From contig NC_080680.1 in NCBI RefSeq assembly GCF_030445035.2, positions 92,571,157 to 92,635,156 of the forward strand: a DNA stretch of 64,000 bases, given 5' to 3'. Both the position numbers and the translations under genes were made by a program. A model generated the notes under the pieces. The model ran no database searches. It saw nothing but the letters and a program-made list of their open reading frames with translations, and was not told the DNA's origin. This document shows positions 13,169 through 23,400 of the stretch, piece by piece (position 1 is the first letter of the stretch; the number at the start of each line of letters is the position of its first letter). This DNA is from Dasypus novemcinctus (lineage: Eukaryota; Chordata; Mammalia; Cingulata; Dasypodidae).

Positions 13169-13431
13169 TTTTTTTTTTTTTAAGATCTATTATTTATTTA
13201 TTCCCTCCCCTTGTGGCTTGCTTGCTGTCTGCTCTCTGTGTCCACTTGCTGCGTGTTCTTCTGTGTCTGCTTGTCTCCCTTTGTTGTGTCATCTTGCTGT
13301 GCCAGCTCTCCGCGGGCGTGGGCCGTCAGCTCTCCACGGGCTTGGGCCAACTTGCCTCCACAAGGTTCACATCCCAGGGCCTCCCATGTGGGAGACAGGA
13401 GCCCAGTAGATTAAGCCACAGCTGCTTCCCT
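13169..13431 (-). mobile_element. Shorter DAS-type SINE inside L1
   Basis: Antisense, ~260 bp, with tail, shortened body and head. Flanked by CACACCTAAGTTTT on both sides (13,153 and 13,433). Confidence 0.85.
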
Positions 13432-13584
13432 CCACACCTAAGTTTTGATAAGTTATATTCTCATTTTCACTCATCTCTATATATTTACTTTCACTTAAAA
13501 TTTCTTCTTTGACCTATTGATTATTTAGGAGTATGCTATTCATTCTCCACACGTTTGTGATTTTACATCTTTCCTGTATTTTAT

Positions 13585-13825
13585 TATTATTGTTGTTGTT
13601 GTTGTTATTTTGAGGAACAGGGGCCAGGGATTGAATCTGGGACCTCATATGTGGGAAGCTGGCACTTACCCACTGAGCCATATCAATTCCCCTGAGTTGG
13701 TCTTCTCATTTGTTTGCTTGTGGTTTTACTGTTTGTTTGTTTGTTTTTGGAAGGCACTGGGAACCAGTCCAGGGACCTCCCATGTGGGAAGCAGGTGCTC
13801 AGTTGCTTGAGTCACATCGCTCCCT
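13585..13825 (-). mobile_element. Dimeric short SINE inside L1
   Basis: Two antisense tRNA-like units with a (TTG)n and TGTTTG-rich spacer. Flanks CTGTATTTTATTA/CTGTATATTATT look like a target duplication. Confidence 0.75.
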
Positions 13826-14192
13826 ACTGTATATTATTGATTACCAGTTTCATTCCATTATGATCTGAGAAGGTGCTTTATATTAATATAATTTCAGTCT
13901 TTTTATATTTGAGACCTGCCTTGAGACCCAACATGTGGTCTATCTTGGAGAAAGATCCATGAGCACTTGAGAAGAATGTATGACCTGGGGAGTTTGGGTA
14001 TAACGTTCTGTATGTCTGTTAGGTCTAGATCTCTTATCATATTTTTCAAGTTCTCTGTTACCTTGTTGATCTATCTAGCTGTTTTACCTAACGATGTGAG
14101 TGCTATGTTGAAGTCTCCAACTATTATTGTAGAGATGTCTATTTCTCCCTTCAGTTTTGCCAGCCTGCCTCATATATTTTGGGGCATCCTCG

Positions 14193-14486
14193 TTAGGTGC
14201 ATAGGTATTTATGACTACTATTTCTTCCTGGTGGATTGTCCCTCTTATTAAACTTTAATGGCCTTCTGTATCTTTTATAATTTTTTTTATCTGATATTAG
14301 TATAGCTACCCCTGCTGTTTTTTGGTTATTGCTTGTGTGGATTATCTTTTTCCAGCCTTTCACTTTCAGCCAGTATGTACCCCTGGGTTTAAGGTGAGTC
14401 TCTTGTAGGTCGCATATGGATGGCTCATGTTTTTTCATCCATTCTGTCATTCTATATCTTTTGTTTGGGGAGTTTAATCCATTCAC
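14193..14486 (-). pseudogene. L1 ORF2 endonuclease domain remnant
   Basis: A 97-codon open stretch matches the N-terminal endonuclease of L1 ORF2 (NSPNKRYRMTEW, LQETHLKPR, GVAILISDK). It is ended by stops on both sides, so it is a fossil rather than a working protein. Confidence 0.85.
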
Positions 14487-14924
14487 ATTCAGTGATATTA
14501 CTGTAAATGCATTAATTACTCTACTATTTTACTCTTTGGTTTTCCTATGTCATGTCTTATTTTCATCTTTTTACTCTTTGGTTATGCTTTCTGCTATTCT
14601 TTTTCCTACACGCTCCTCCAAGCCTCTTTATCCTGTCTTTTTCTTTCAGGCTAAAGCTGCCTTTAATATTTCCTGAAAAGATGGTCTCTTTTTTTTAAAA
14701 AATGAACTCTTTTAGTTTCTCTTTTTTATGAATATTTTAAATTCTCCTTCATATATGAAGGACAATTTTTCTGGATAAAAAATTCTCAGTTGGAGTTTTT
14801 CTCTTTCAGTATCCTAATTGTATCATAACAATGTCTTCTCACCTCTGAGGTTCTGATGAGAAATCCATACTAAGTCTTGCTGGGCATCCCTTGTATGTGA
14901 TAGTTTGCTTCTCCCTTGCTGCTT

Positions 14925-15152
14925 TTAGAATTTTTTCTTTATCTTTGACATTTGACATTCTGAGTAGGTCTTTGTGCATCTAATTCTGACGGGGGTACAT
15001 TGCACTTCTCGGACATGTAAGTTCATTTCTTTCCTGAGAGTTGGGAAATTTTTAGCCATTATTTCCTCAAATACTCTTTCTGCCCGTTTTCCTTCTCTTC
15101 TCCTACTGGAACTCCCGTGATGTGTGTTTTTGCATTTCACGTTATCATTCAA
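14925..15152 (-). pseudogene. L1 ORF1 remnant
   Basis: A 75-codon stretch with RVFEEIMAKNFPTLRKE and VREVQCTPVRI resembles the L1 ORF1 RNA-binding region. Confidence 0.7.
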
Positions 15153-15402
15153 CTTCCTGAGATGCTGCTCAATTTTTTCCGTTCTTTTCTCTCTTCAATT
15201 TCAGCTGTTCTGTCTTCTGTATCACTTTTTCTTCTATCATTTCAAGTCTGCTCTTATATGTCTTATATATGTGTAATGTGTTTTTGAGCTTACCCTTCAT
15301 GCCTTTCATTTGCATGTTACTTTTCTGCTGAGGTTTTCAAAATCTTCTTTGTGCACACTCAGTGTCTTCTTGATGTCCTTTATCTCTTTAGCTATGTTGT
15401 CT

Positions 15403-15589
15403 TTTTTTATTTTTAAAGGCTTATTTATTGATTCCCGCCATAGTCTATGTTCACTGTCTGCTCTATGTGTCCATTTGCTGTGTGCTCTCTGTGTCTGCTG
15501 GTCTTCTCTTTAGGAGTCGCTGGGAACTGCACCTGGGACCTCCCGTATGGGAGAGAGGCGCTCAATAGCTTGCGCTACAGCTGCTTCCC
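15403..15589 (-). mobile_element. Short DAS-type SINE inside L1
   Basis: Antisense, ~185 bp. Flanked by GCTATGTTGTCTT / GTTATGTTGTCTT. Confidence 0.85.
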
Positions 15590-15852
15590 AGTTATGTTGT
15601 CTTTCAACACATTAATTTGATTTTGGAATTTGTGTGCATCTCATTGATTAGCTGTCTCAAATTCTGTGTCTCTTCTGGGGTATATTCCTTTTCTTGGGCC
15701 ATCTCTCCCATTTTCTTAGTGTGGTTATAATTTTTCGCTAATGTCTAGGCGTCTGATTCCAATGGAGAGCTTACTCAGATACTCGATTTATCTCTTTTAG
15801 GGATTTAGTGGCAAAGGGCTGCGTGTTACTGCTGTTCTGTTTTTGTTTTTGT

Positions 15853-15910
15853 TTTAACTTTGGATGGATTTATGCTTTATTAATATTTATCAATAAAATT
15901 GATTTGTTAA
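15853..15910 (+). mobile_element. Tiny L1 3' end in the opposite orientation
   Basis: TTTATGCTTTATTAATATTT and ATCAATAAAATTGAT are the reverse complement of the L1 3' end seen at ~9,535-9,580. So the last ~60 bp of the same L1 family sits here in plus orientation. Confidence 0.6.
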
Positions 15911-16770
15911 AATTCTTTTTAAAAAGTGCTTGAGAAATGGGAAACACGTTGTAGGGGAATAGATACTATTAGGAAAGCAAACTAATGTTAAACTGTGAAG
16001 GGTTACAAATGTCAAACTATTTCATTAGAATCCACTTCCAGCATTGGCTGAGTAACTGTTACCAGACTGGCCCTCACACAGTAAGTGAATATAGAACTAG
16101 ATGAATTTTTTTGGTGTCATTTTCAATCCAACCTTGGACAAGAAGCAGTGCAGAACTCTGATATTTGAGGTAAGGGAACCTTAGGAGATGAACCCTAATC
16201 TTCATCCTGGCTTGCTGTCTAGGAAGGCTTTCAAGGGAAACTGAGGTGTGCTAAAGGGGAGAACATTGGAGAGCTGAAGAGGCTGTGGTTCCTTCGTTGA
16301 GAGATGAACTGAACATGTACAGAAAGATACTGGGAAAAGCCTAACACAGAATCATGGCTACCGGGTGAAGGCTGAATGGAGATACCAGAGGTAGGTCAGT
16401 TCTGAAAGACATTGGCATTTTGGCCCAGCAGAGTACAGAGCCCTCACTGGAGACCTCAGACACCTACTCAAGATATCAAAAGCCATACTTTAGGAGACAG
16501 GAGTATATCTTGAAGTAAGGACCACACCGCACAACAAAGGGCAAAACTAAACAGATACAGCCTAACAAAGAACATGATCGGGTATCATAGGATGAACAAT
16601 AATTTACCTGATTGACAGAATAAAATGCAATACTTTTAAGAAAAATAATATAATCACAACTCTCTATAACACGTCACACACAATATCCTGCATCCATAAA
16701 AAAATATATTAAACATGCAAAGAAGCAGGTTCAGTAGAAGGGATAAAGAACTTTCAAAAAAGAGTCATTT
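15911..16770. other. Gene-free AT-rich interval
   Basis: No repeat or exon named. It may be an older L1 or ERV internal piece; I cannot decide by eye. Confidence 0.4.
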
Positions 16771-17338
16771 GGGAAGTGGCTGTGGCTCAAGTGATAGGAC
16801 CTTTGCCTACCATATGGGAGTTCCTGGGTTCAATACCTGGGGCCTCCTGGTGAAAAAGAAGAAAAGAAAGCATGCCCGTGCAGCAAGCCAGTGCCAGGGT
16901 GGTGAGCTGAGCGCCTACGCGGTGAGCTGAGTGCCCATGCAGTTGATGTGAGTGCCTGCGCAGTGAGCCGGGTGCCCATGTGGTGAGCCGAGTGCCCTCA
17001 TGAGTGTCCGTATGGTGAACCAGTGCCTGCGCGGTGAGCCAGCGCCCGCACAGCAAGCCAGTGCCCGTGCAAGTGATTCACGCAGCAAGATGATGATGCA
17101 ACAAAAGGGAGAGTCAAGGTGAAGTGCAACAGAGACCAGGAACTGAGGTGGCGCAACTGACAAGGAACCTTTTTTCACATTAGAGGTCCCCAGGATTGGA
17201 TCCTGGTGAATCCTAGAGAAGAAAGACAAGAAGAGAGGACAAAAAGAGAAATAGATACCGATCACACAGTGAATGGACACACAGCAAAAACAGCGGGGTG
17301 GGGACAGGGGAGAGGAAGAAAAACATTTTTAAAAAAAG
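16771..17338 (+). mobile_element. Composite DAS-type SINE with internal short repeats
   Basis: A sense tRNA-like head, then ~10 degenerate ~18-22-bp units of the type GTGAGCC.AGTGCCC.TGCG (16,870-17,075), then a second tRNA-like unit (GAACTGAGGTGGC...) and an A-rich tail. Flanks AGTCATTT/GGTCATTT. Confidence 0.75.
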
Positions 17339-17366
17339 GTCATTTTTCTAGGGATCATATTCTAGG

Positions 17367-17788
17367 TTTCCCCACCTGCCCCTTCCCGTCCTCCCACTCT
17401 GCTGTTTTTGCTGCCTGTGTTGTCTTCTCTTCTCATTTTCTTCTAGGATTCACTGGGATTTGATCCTGGAGACCTCTGATGGGGAGAGAGATTCCCTGTT
17501 GATTGTACCACCTCAGTTCCTGGTTTCTGCTGTGCTTCACCTTGACTTTCCCCTTGTCTCTCTTCTGATATATCATCATCTTGCTGTGTGACTCACTTGT
17601 GTGGGGCACTGGCTCTCCACGAGGGCACTCGTGCGGGCACTGGCTCACTACACGGGCACTCACGTGGGCACTGGCTTGCTCCATGGGCATGCTTCTCTTC
17701 TTCTTTTTCACCAGGAGGCCCCAGGGATTGAACCCAGGTCCTCCTATGTGGCAGGCAGAAGCTCTATCAGTTGAGCCACATCCGTTCC
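17367..17788 (-). mobile_element. Composite DAS-type SINE, inverted relative to the previous
   Basis: Same structure in antisense, with units of the type GGGCACTGGCTC. Flanked by CATATTCTAG (17,356 and 17,789). It faces the previous element across ~30 bp. Confidence 0.8.
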
Positions 17789-17811
17789 CATATTCTAGTT
17801 TGAATACTGTT

Positions 17812-18830
17812 TTAGTCAGCTAGCCTGCCAAAATGCACTCTACCAGAAATGAATTGGCCTTTACGGCGGTGATTTATTAGCTTACAAGCTTACAGTTCTG
17901 TGTTCTTTGATTCTTGATCAACTTATTCAAGGTCTGGGTCTTTATGATTGTCCCTGTTAGTTGCTCAGATCTGAGCACTGGACCCAGTAGTGGGTTGCAG
18001 ACCCACTTCCAAGGGCTTTTGGGAGGGAGACTGTAAAGGTGGCAAAAAGCCTCCTTTTGTTAACTTTAAATTTCCTTGCACGCACTTCCTGGTCAGCCAG
18101 CAGATGGCAGTCTTTGGCAGTACTCTCAGTTCAAGCCTGGTTGGAGCACAGTTCACTGCTACCCAGACCAGGTCAATGTGACAGACGTTCCTGCCTGGAG
18201 GCTATGAGCCTTGTAATTCAAACTTTCTCAGAGACAGTTCTCAGTCTTCTCTGGCAGTCCCCTCCCTTTTCCCAGGTAGGAAATAATTCCACTCCCCTCT
18301 GCATCCTCAGCAACCAGTCCTGGTCAGTAGACAGAGAGAATGAAAGGGTCGGATCTCTTTAGTCCCTTGCTGGCTCTCAAGGCAACAGTGGAGCACCCTC
18401 CCCGCCACCCCCCCCCCCCCCCAACTGACCTGTAAGGGCTCGTGGGCCCCGGAAGACCAGATCTGTGGGTCAGAAGCGAACCAGCCATAGGCTGTGTCCC
18501 TCTCTCCCCCCTTTCCTGGGGAGGTAGATCCTTGGGGCCCCCTTTGTCTATGGCCACCAGGCCCAAGGCCCAAGAATTCAAAAATGCCTATGGGATGAGG
18601 GGAGATACTGGTAGTTGCAGCTGTTGCTTTTAATTCAGTTTTGCCATCACCATTCTTTTCCTTTGTCTCTCTCTCCTCTGGGCACTGTCCAGCCTTCCCC
18701 TGGTGCCCTAGACCCTAGAAGATATTTTTCCAGGTCATTTCTGCCGGTCCTCTAGCTATTTTTCTGGGAGAGAAGAGAGCCCTGTGTCTTTCTGGTCTGC
18801 CATCTTCCCAGAAGTATCTATAGATGTGAT
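17812..18830 (-). repeat. Possible L1 5' UTR or LTR, antisense
   Basis: The right part, reading GCCATCTTCCCAGAAGT, resembles the start of an L1 5' UTR (CTTCTGGGAAGATGGC on the minus strand). The left end, TTTTAGTCAGCTAGCC, looks like another element. It may be the displaced 5' end of the L1 at 9.5-15.9 kb. Confidence 0.35.
18408..18422 (+). repeat. Poly-C run (15 bp)
   Basis: Fifteen uninterrupted C; mutation-prone and hard to sequence. Confidence 0.9.
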
Positions 18831-19235
18831 TTTTAATCTTGTTTATGCAGTACAATATCAGGGACATCTCTGTGTGTCAATACATACTTTCACAACCCTT
18901 ATTAATGGCTACAGAGAAAATCACATAGTTCAAAAAGAAGGCTTGGCGCAAGTCAGTGGTCACACTCAAGGCCAGGAGGAAGACAGACTTGTTCCCTCTG
19001 GATGGGATTTTACTGCATTTCCCAGCTTTTTGCAAGTACAGACAACAATGAGATGAACATCTTGTGCAGCATTTCCTTGGGGTAAATTCCTAGACCAGGG
19101 ATTGTGAGTCAAGGGATTGGGAGCCAAATGGAATGCTTGTTTACCTTTTAAATTTCTGCCAAGTTGTTCTCTAGAAAGACCAGATCGGAAAGGCTATATG
19201 CTACATTAGAACTTTGTGGACTCAGCTTAGATTTT

Positions 19236-19480
19236 TGTTTGTTGGTTGGTTGGTTGGTTTTTTAAGGTACTGGGGCCAGGAATTGAACCTGGGACCTCAT
19301 ATGTGAGAAGCCAGTGCTCAACAACTGAGCCACATTGGCTCCCCTGAGTCCTGAGTTGGTTCATTCATTTGTTTTGCTTGTTTGGTGTTTTGTTTTGTTT
19401 TTAGGAGGTACCAGGAACCAAACCCAGGACATCCCATGTGGGAAGCAGGTGCTCAACCGCTTGAGCCACATCCACTGCCC
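19236..19480 (-). mobile_element. Dimeric short SINE
   Basis: Two antisense tRNA-like units with a GGTTGGTT-rich tail and a TTTGT-rich spacer, inserted at the left edge of a MIR. Confidence 0.8.
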
Positions 19481-19625
19481 CAAGTTTAGGTTTTAATCCC
19501 TTCTCTACGGCTCATTAAAAGTAAGACTTTCTGCCTCTGTTTTCTTATCTGTCGAGTGGGGATGATGGAAGTACCAATGGCACAGGATTGCTGTGAGAAT
19601 TAAATTAGTGTAATACATATAAGCA
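19481..19625 (+). repeat. MIR fragment
   Basis: TTTCTTATCTGTCGAGTGGG and GAGAATTAAATTAGT are MIR core and tail. Confidence 0.6.
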
Positions 19626-19842
19626 GCAATTCTCCATTGGGGTGATTTTGCCCCTCAAGGGACATTTGGCGATGTCTAGAGACAGTTTTGGTTGTTACAA
19701 GTGGGAGAGGATGATGTAGCGGCACCCAGTGGGTAGAGGTCATGAATGCTGCTAAACACTCTATAATATACAGGGTAACTCCCCACAACAAAGTACTAGC
19801 TGTCCCAAATGTCATTAGTGCCTAGGTTGAGAAATCCCAGGG
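19626..19842 (-). repeat. MER20-like hAT element, antisense
   Basis: TTTTGCCCCTCAAGGGACAT, GCGATGTCTAGAGACA and AATGTCATTAGTGCC...GAGAAA follow the MER20 order in reverse. Confidence 0.75.
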
Positions 19843-19950
19843 TCCAGAACCAGCTCTGATCAACACTGACTATCAAAGGTACTCTTCTACATGCAGGGCA
19901 TGAGAATGTTTGTTTCCCCACAGTTTGGTCAGCCCTGGGTATCGGCATTC

Positions 19951-20342
19951 TTTTTTTTTTTAAGATTTATTTATTTATTTATTTCTCTCCCCGCCCCGGT
20001 TGTCTGTTCTCTGTGTCTATTTGCTGCATCTTCTTTGTCCACTTCTGTTGTTGTCAGCGGCACGGGAATCTGTGTCTCTTTTTCTTGCATCATCTTGCTG
20101 TGTCAGCTCTCCGTGTGTGCAGTGCCATTCTTAGGCAGGCTGCACTTTCTTTCGCACTGGGCGGCTCTCCTTATGAGGTGCACTCCTTGCACGTGGGGCT
20201 CCCCTGCGTGGCAGGGCACTCCTTGCGCGCATCAGCACTGCGCATGGGCCAGCTTCACAAGGGTCAAGGAGGCCTGGGGTTTGAACCGCAGACCTCCCAT
20301 GTGGTAGACGGACGCCCTAACCACTGGGCCAAGTCCGCCACC
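19951..20342 (-). mobile_element. DAS-type long SINE
   Basis: Complete antisense copy, tail at the left and head ending CCAAGTCCGCC. Flanks GGCATTCTTT/GTCATTCTTT. Confidence 0.9.
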
Positions 20343-20689
20343 ATTGTCATTCTTTTAATGTGAGTTAATTTTGGGGGACAGAAATATAAATAAATTAATT
20401 AATAAATTAATTAATTAAATAAATAGGCTATAGAACAAACAAACAAAATTTTGGTGGACAGGATATAAAACTGTGGCATCTTTCTAAGCTATCAAAGGAG
20501 ATTTTCCTTATGCCCTCATGGGCCTGACTTCCTGGGATCAGCATCCATCCCTGCAGTGGGTTTCCAGTGATTCAGCTGGCAGCAAGGTGCTGCTAAGGAA
20601 CCTTGATGATGTGAGCAAGAGCTTCAGAGTTCCTGGAATTACCAGCTGAGTATTGTTCTTCTTTGAAAATTTGGAGGCAGGGACATGTG

Positions 20690-21265
20690 TTGGATAAAAG
20701 GTGGTTTTTCAAGTCAGATCTGGATTAAAATCCCAATTTAGCTACTTTCTTGTTGTGAGGACAAATTACTTCTTTTTTTCAATTTCTCCCCCCATCGCCC
20801 CTGGTGTCTTCTCTCTGTGTCCATTCACTGTGTGTTCTTCTGTGTCTGCTTGTATTCTCATTAGGCAGCTCCGGAACTGATCCTGGGACCTTCCAGAGTG
20901 GGGAGAGGTGATTACTCTCTTGTGCCACCTCAGCTCCTGGTTCTGCTACGTCCTCTTATTTTCTCTCCTCTGTGTCTCTTGTGGCATCATCTTGCTGCGC
21001 CAGCTCTCAGCGTTGGTCGGCACTCCTGCGTGGGGTGGCATTCCAGTATGGGTTGGCACTTCACATGGGCCAGCTTGCCCTCACCAGGAGGCCCTGAGCA
21101 TTGAACCCTGGACCTCCTATATGGTAGATGGGAGCCTAATTGGTTGAGCCACATCTGTTTCCCAACAAGTTACTTCTCTGAACCCTAAGTTCTCTGTCAA
21201 ATGGGGTTATTATGAGAATTAAATAAGATAATTAAGGTCAGGACCCTGTCTATTCAGGTACAAGG
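20690..21265 (+). repeat. MIR split by a SINE
   Basis: The left MIR half (20,690-20,773, ...AATCCCAATTTAGCTAC...) and right half (21,165-21,265, ...TCTGTCAAATGGGGTTATTA...) are interrupted by the SINE at 20,774-21,164. Confidence 0.7.
20774..21164 (-). mobile_element. Composite DAS-type SINE inside MIR
   Basis: Antisense copy with two tRNA-like modules. Flanked by ACAAATTACTTCT / ACAAGTTACTTCT. Confidence 0.85.
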
Positions 21266-21689
21266 TAACGCCACTTGTTGATCGTTCAGTCACTATTCCA
21301 CAAATATTCCACAAACTTTATCTCAGCATCTACTGGGCACTGGCAGATAAAGTGTCCAATTCTCTCCCTTCATACTAAAGAGACAAACAAATGAAAAACA
21401 CAACAGAGGCATGGACTAGCAATGCTGTAACTACTGTCCATGTATTGAAGGACTGAGTAAAATATGTACATATATATATGATGAGGAAGTTGGGAGGCAA
21501 GTTCCTTCTTGCTGTAGAGGGAGATGTAACCATGAACGGGGAAGGCCGGGAAGAACCTGTGCCGCTGGACTGGAATTGAAAGCATCAGTATGAACGCTAG
21601 GATTTATGTGGATGTACATATTTCCTATTTCTTTCCCCTGAGAGGAACCTAATGCAGTGACTCTCTGGTAACAGTGAGTGCATCCTGCA

Positions 21690-22268
21690 CCTAGCTCTTG
21701 GTTTCTAATTACCATTCTTGCCGAGGAACCAGGGCTCCTTGCAGCAATGGCTTATTCCTGGGCTAGAAAATAGAAAATACAAGATAAGCCTGGAGCATCT
21801 TTTTGTCCCAGAAAGTAGGGAAGTTATCAATGCATGATAGAGACATGTAGAAAGGACGTAGAAGGGTAGTTTAAATGAGCTCTCACTGGCAAATCTGGTT
21901 ACCAAATATGATGCCAAAAGTGATAGTAATGGATTTTAACCAATTGAGTAAAATAAGAATTCGTGAATTCATCATCCACATGATGAACACATCATCCAGC
22001 ATACATTTTTATATGCATACTATACTGTAAGTTCTTTATTATGGTAGAATGCTGACTATAATTATAGAAGGTAAAAAAATCACCATTTTGCAATCATCAG
22101 AGTAATAATATATATATAAGAATCATTAATAAGTACTAAAACTAGAGGGTGAAAAGTTTGATGAGAAATAAACATTTATATAAGCTCAAAGCACTCCTCC
22201 ATGAATTATTACTTGCTTATAAAGAGAAAAGAGTGATTTTACCATGGATAAATTTGGCAGACACCATC
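21690..22268 (+). repeat. HAL1/L1-type LINE, left part
   Basis: Old LINE 3' sequence; it continues after the LTR at 22,931. The family name is a tentative recall. Confidence 0.4.
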
Positions 22269-22925
22269 TGTATTAGTCGCCCAAAGGGGTGCTGATGCAA
22301 AATACCAGAAATCTGTTGACTTTTATAAAAGGTATTTATTTGGAGTAGAAGCTTACAGTTACCAGGCCATAAAGCATAAGTTACTTCCCTCACCAAAGTC
22401 TATTGCCACGTATTGGAGCAAGACGGCTGCCGACTTCTGCAAGGGGTCAGCCTTCCTCTTCTTCCTAAGGTTCACGTGGTCTCAGCTTCTTCTAATATCA
22501 GCTGTGGGCTGGGATAACTCCTGTCTCTCTCCTGGGGCTCATTTCTCTCTGTGCTCAGCTGCTCTGCTCTTTCCACAAGGCCAGCTGTAGACTATCAGAT
22601 GTCTTTCTTCCCAGGGCCTCTGCTGTGTCTAATGGAGCCTTTTCTCCTTCCTCACGTAGCTGCATCTCTGTATGCTTACTTCTGGGCTCCAGTGTCAAAC
22701 TCTAACTTTCTCTTCTGCCGTGTCATTTTCTCTGTGAATCTGTGCCCACTGAGGGGGTGGGGACTCAACATCCTACTGACGTGGCTCAAACAAAGCCTTA
22801 ATCATTATTTAATCAAGTAAAAGTGAAACCTCTGAATCCAGTCAAATCTAAAATGCCCAGAGGGACAGTTTATAAACAATCCAATATCTATTTTTGGAAT
22901 CCATAAACAATATCAAACTGCTACA
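22269..22925 (-). mobile_element. Solo-LTR-like element, copy C
   Basis: 657 bp in reverse relative to copies A and B, starting TGTATTAG and ending CTGCTACA, with perfect 5-bp duplication CCATC (22,264-22,268; 22,926-22,930). It interrupts an older LINE. Confidence 0.85.
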
Positions 22926-22930
22926 CCATC

Positions 22931-23400
22931 TAAACCAAACGATCAAAGTAACCATCACCAATGATAGGACAAATCAACATCTTGTTCCTCTTGATATGAG
23001 GCACTGAGAAGGACACACGATCACTTCTGTGGAATCTCTGCCAAAAATCTGTAGCTTGAATCCAATCATGAGGAAACACCAGCTAAATGAAAATTTAAGG
23101 AGTATTGTACAAAATAAATGATCTTTACACTTCAGAAATGGCGATGTCATAAAAGACAAAGAAAGGCCGGGGAACTGTTCCAGAATTAAGGGAGAATAGA
23201 GACATGACAGTTAAATGCAACGTGTTATCTTGGGTTGGATCCTGAACTAGAAAAAAATTTGATATAAAGGTCATTACTGGGACAATTAGTCATATTTGAA
23301 TAAGGGCTGTAGTTTAAATCATAATATTAAGTCTATATTAAATTTCCTGATTTTGGTTATTATACTGTAGTTATGTAAATGTCCTTGTTCTTAGGAAAGA
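22931..23400 (+). repeat. HAL1/L1-type LINE, right part
   Basis: Phrases such as GAGACATGACAGTTAAATGC and TTGGGTTGGATCCTG are typical of the old L1-related 3' end. Confidence 0.45.

Larger units (their letters stand above)
9525..15852 (-). mobile_element. Large L1, antisense, broken by SINEs
   Basis: The 3' UTR lies at ~9,525-10,500. The ORF2 C-terminal part is at ~11,180-11,510 (minus-strand KINSKWIKDLN-like phrase), with reverse transcriptase remnants between. The ORF2 endonuclease start is at 14,193-14,486 (minus), with CDLQETHLK and AGVAILISDK. ORF1 remnants at ~14,925-15,150 include FEEIMAKNFP. All frames are broken, so it is a dead copy. At least seven SINE insertions interrupt it. Confidence 0.85.

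Noticed and set aside
9525..15852. Active L1 element
   Set aside because: ORF1 and ORF2 survive only as short broken stretches interrupted by many stops and at least seven SINE insertions.
16870..17075. CRISPR-like short repeat array
   Set aside because: Units are degenerate, directly adjacent without unique spacers, and lie inside a SINE in a mammalian genome.
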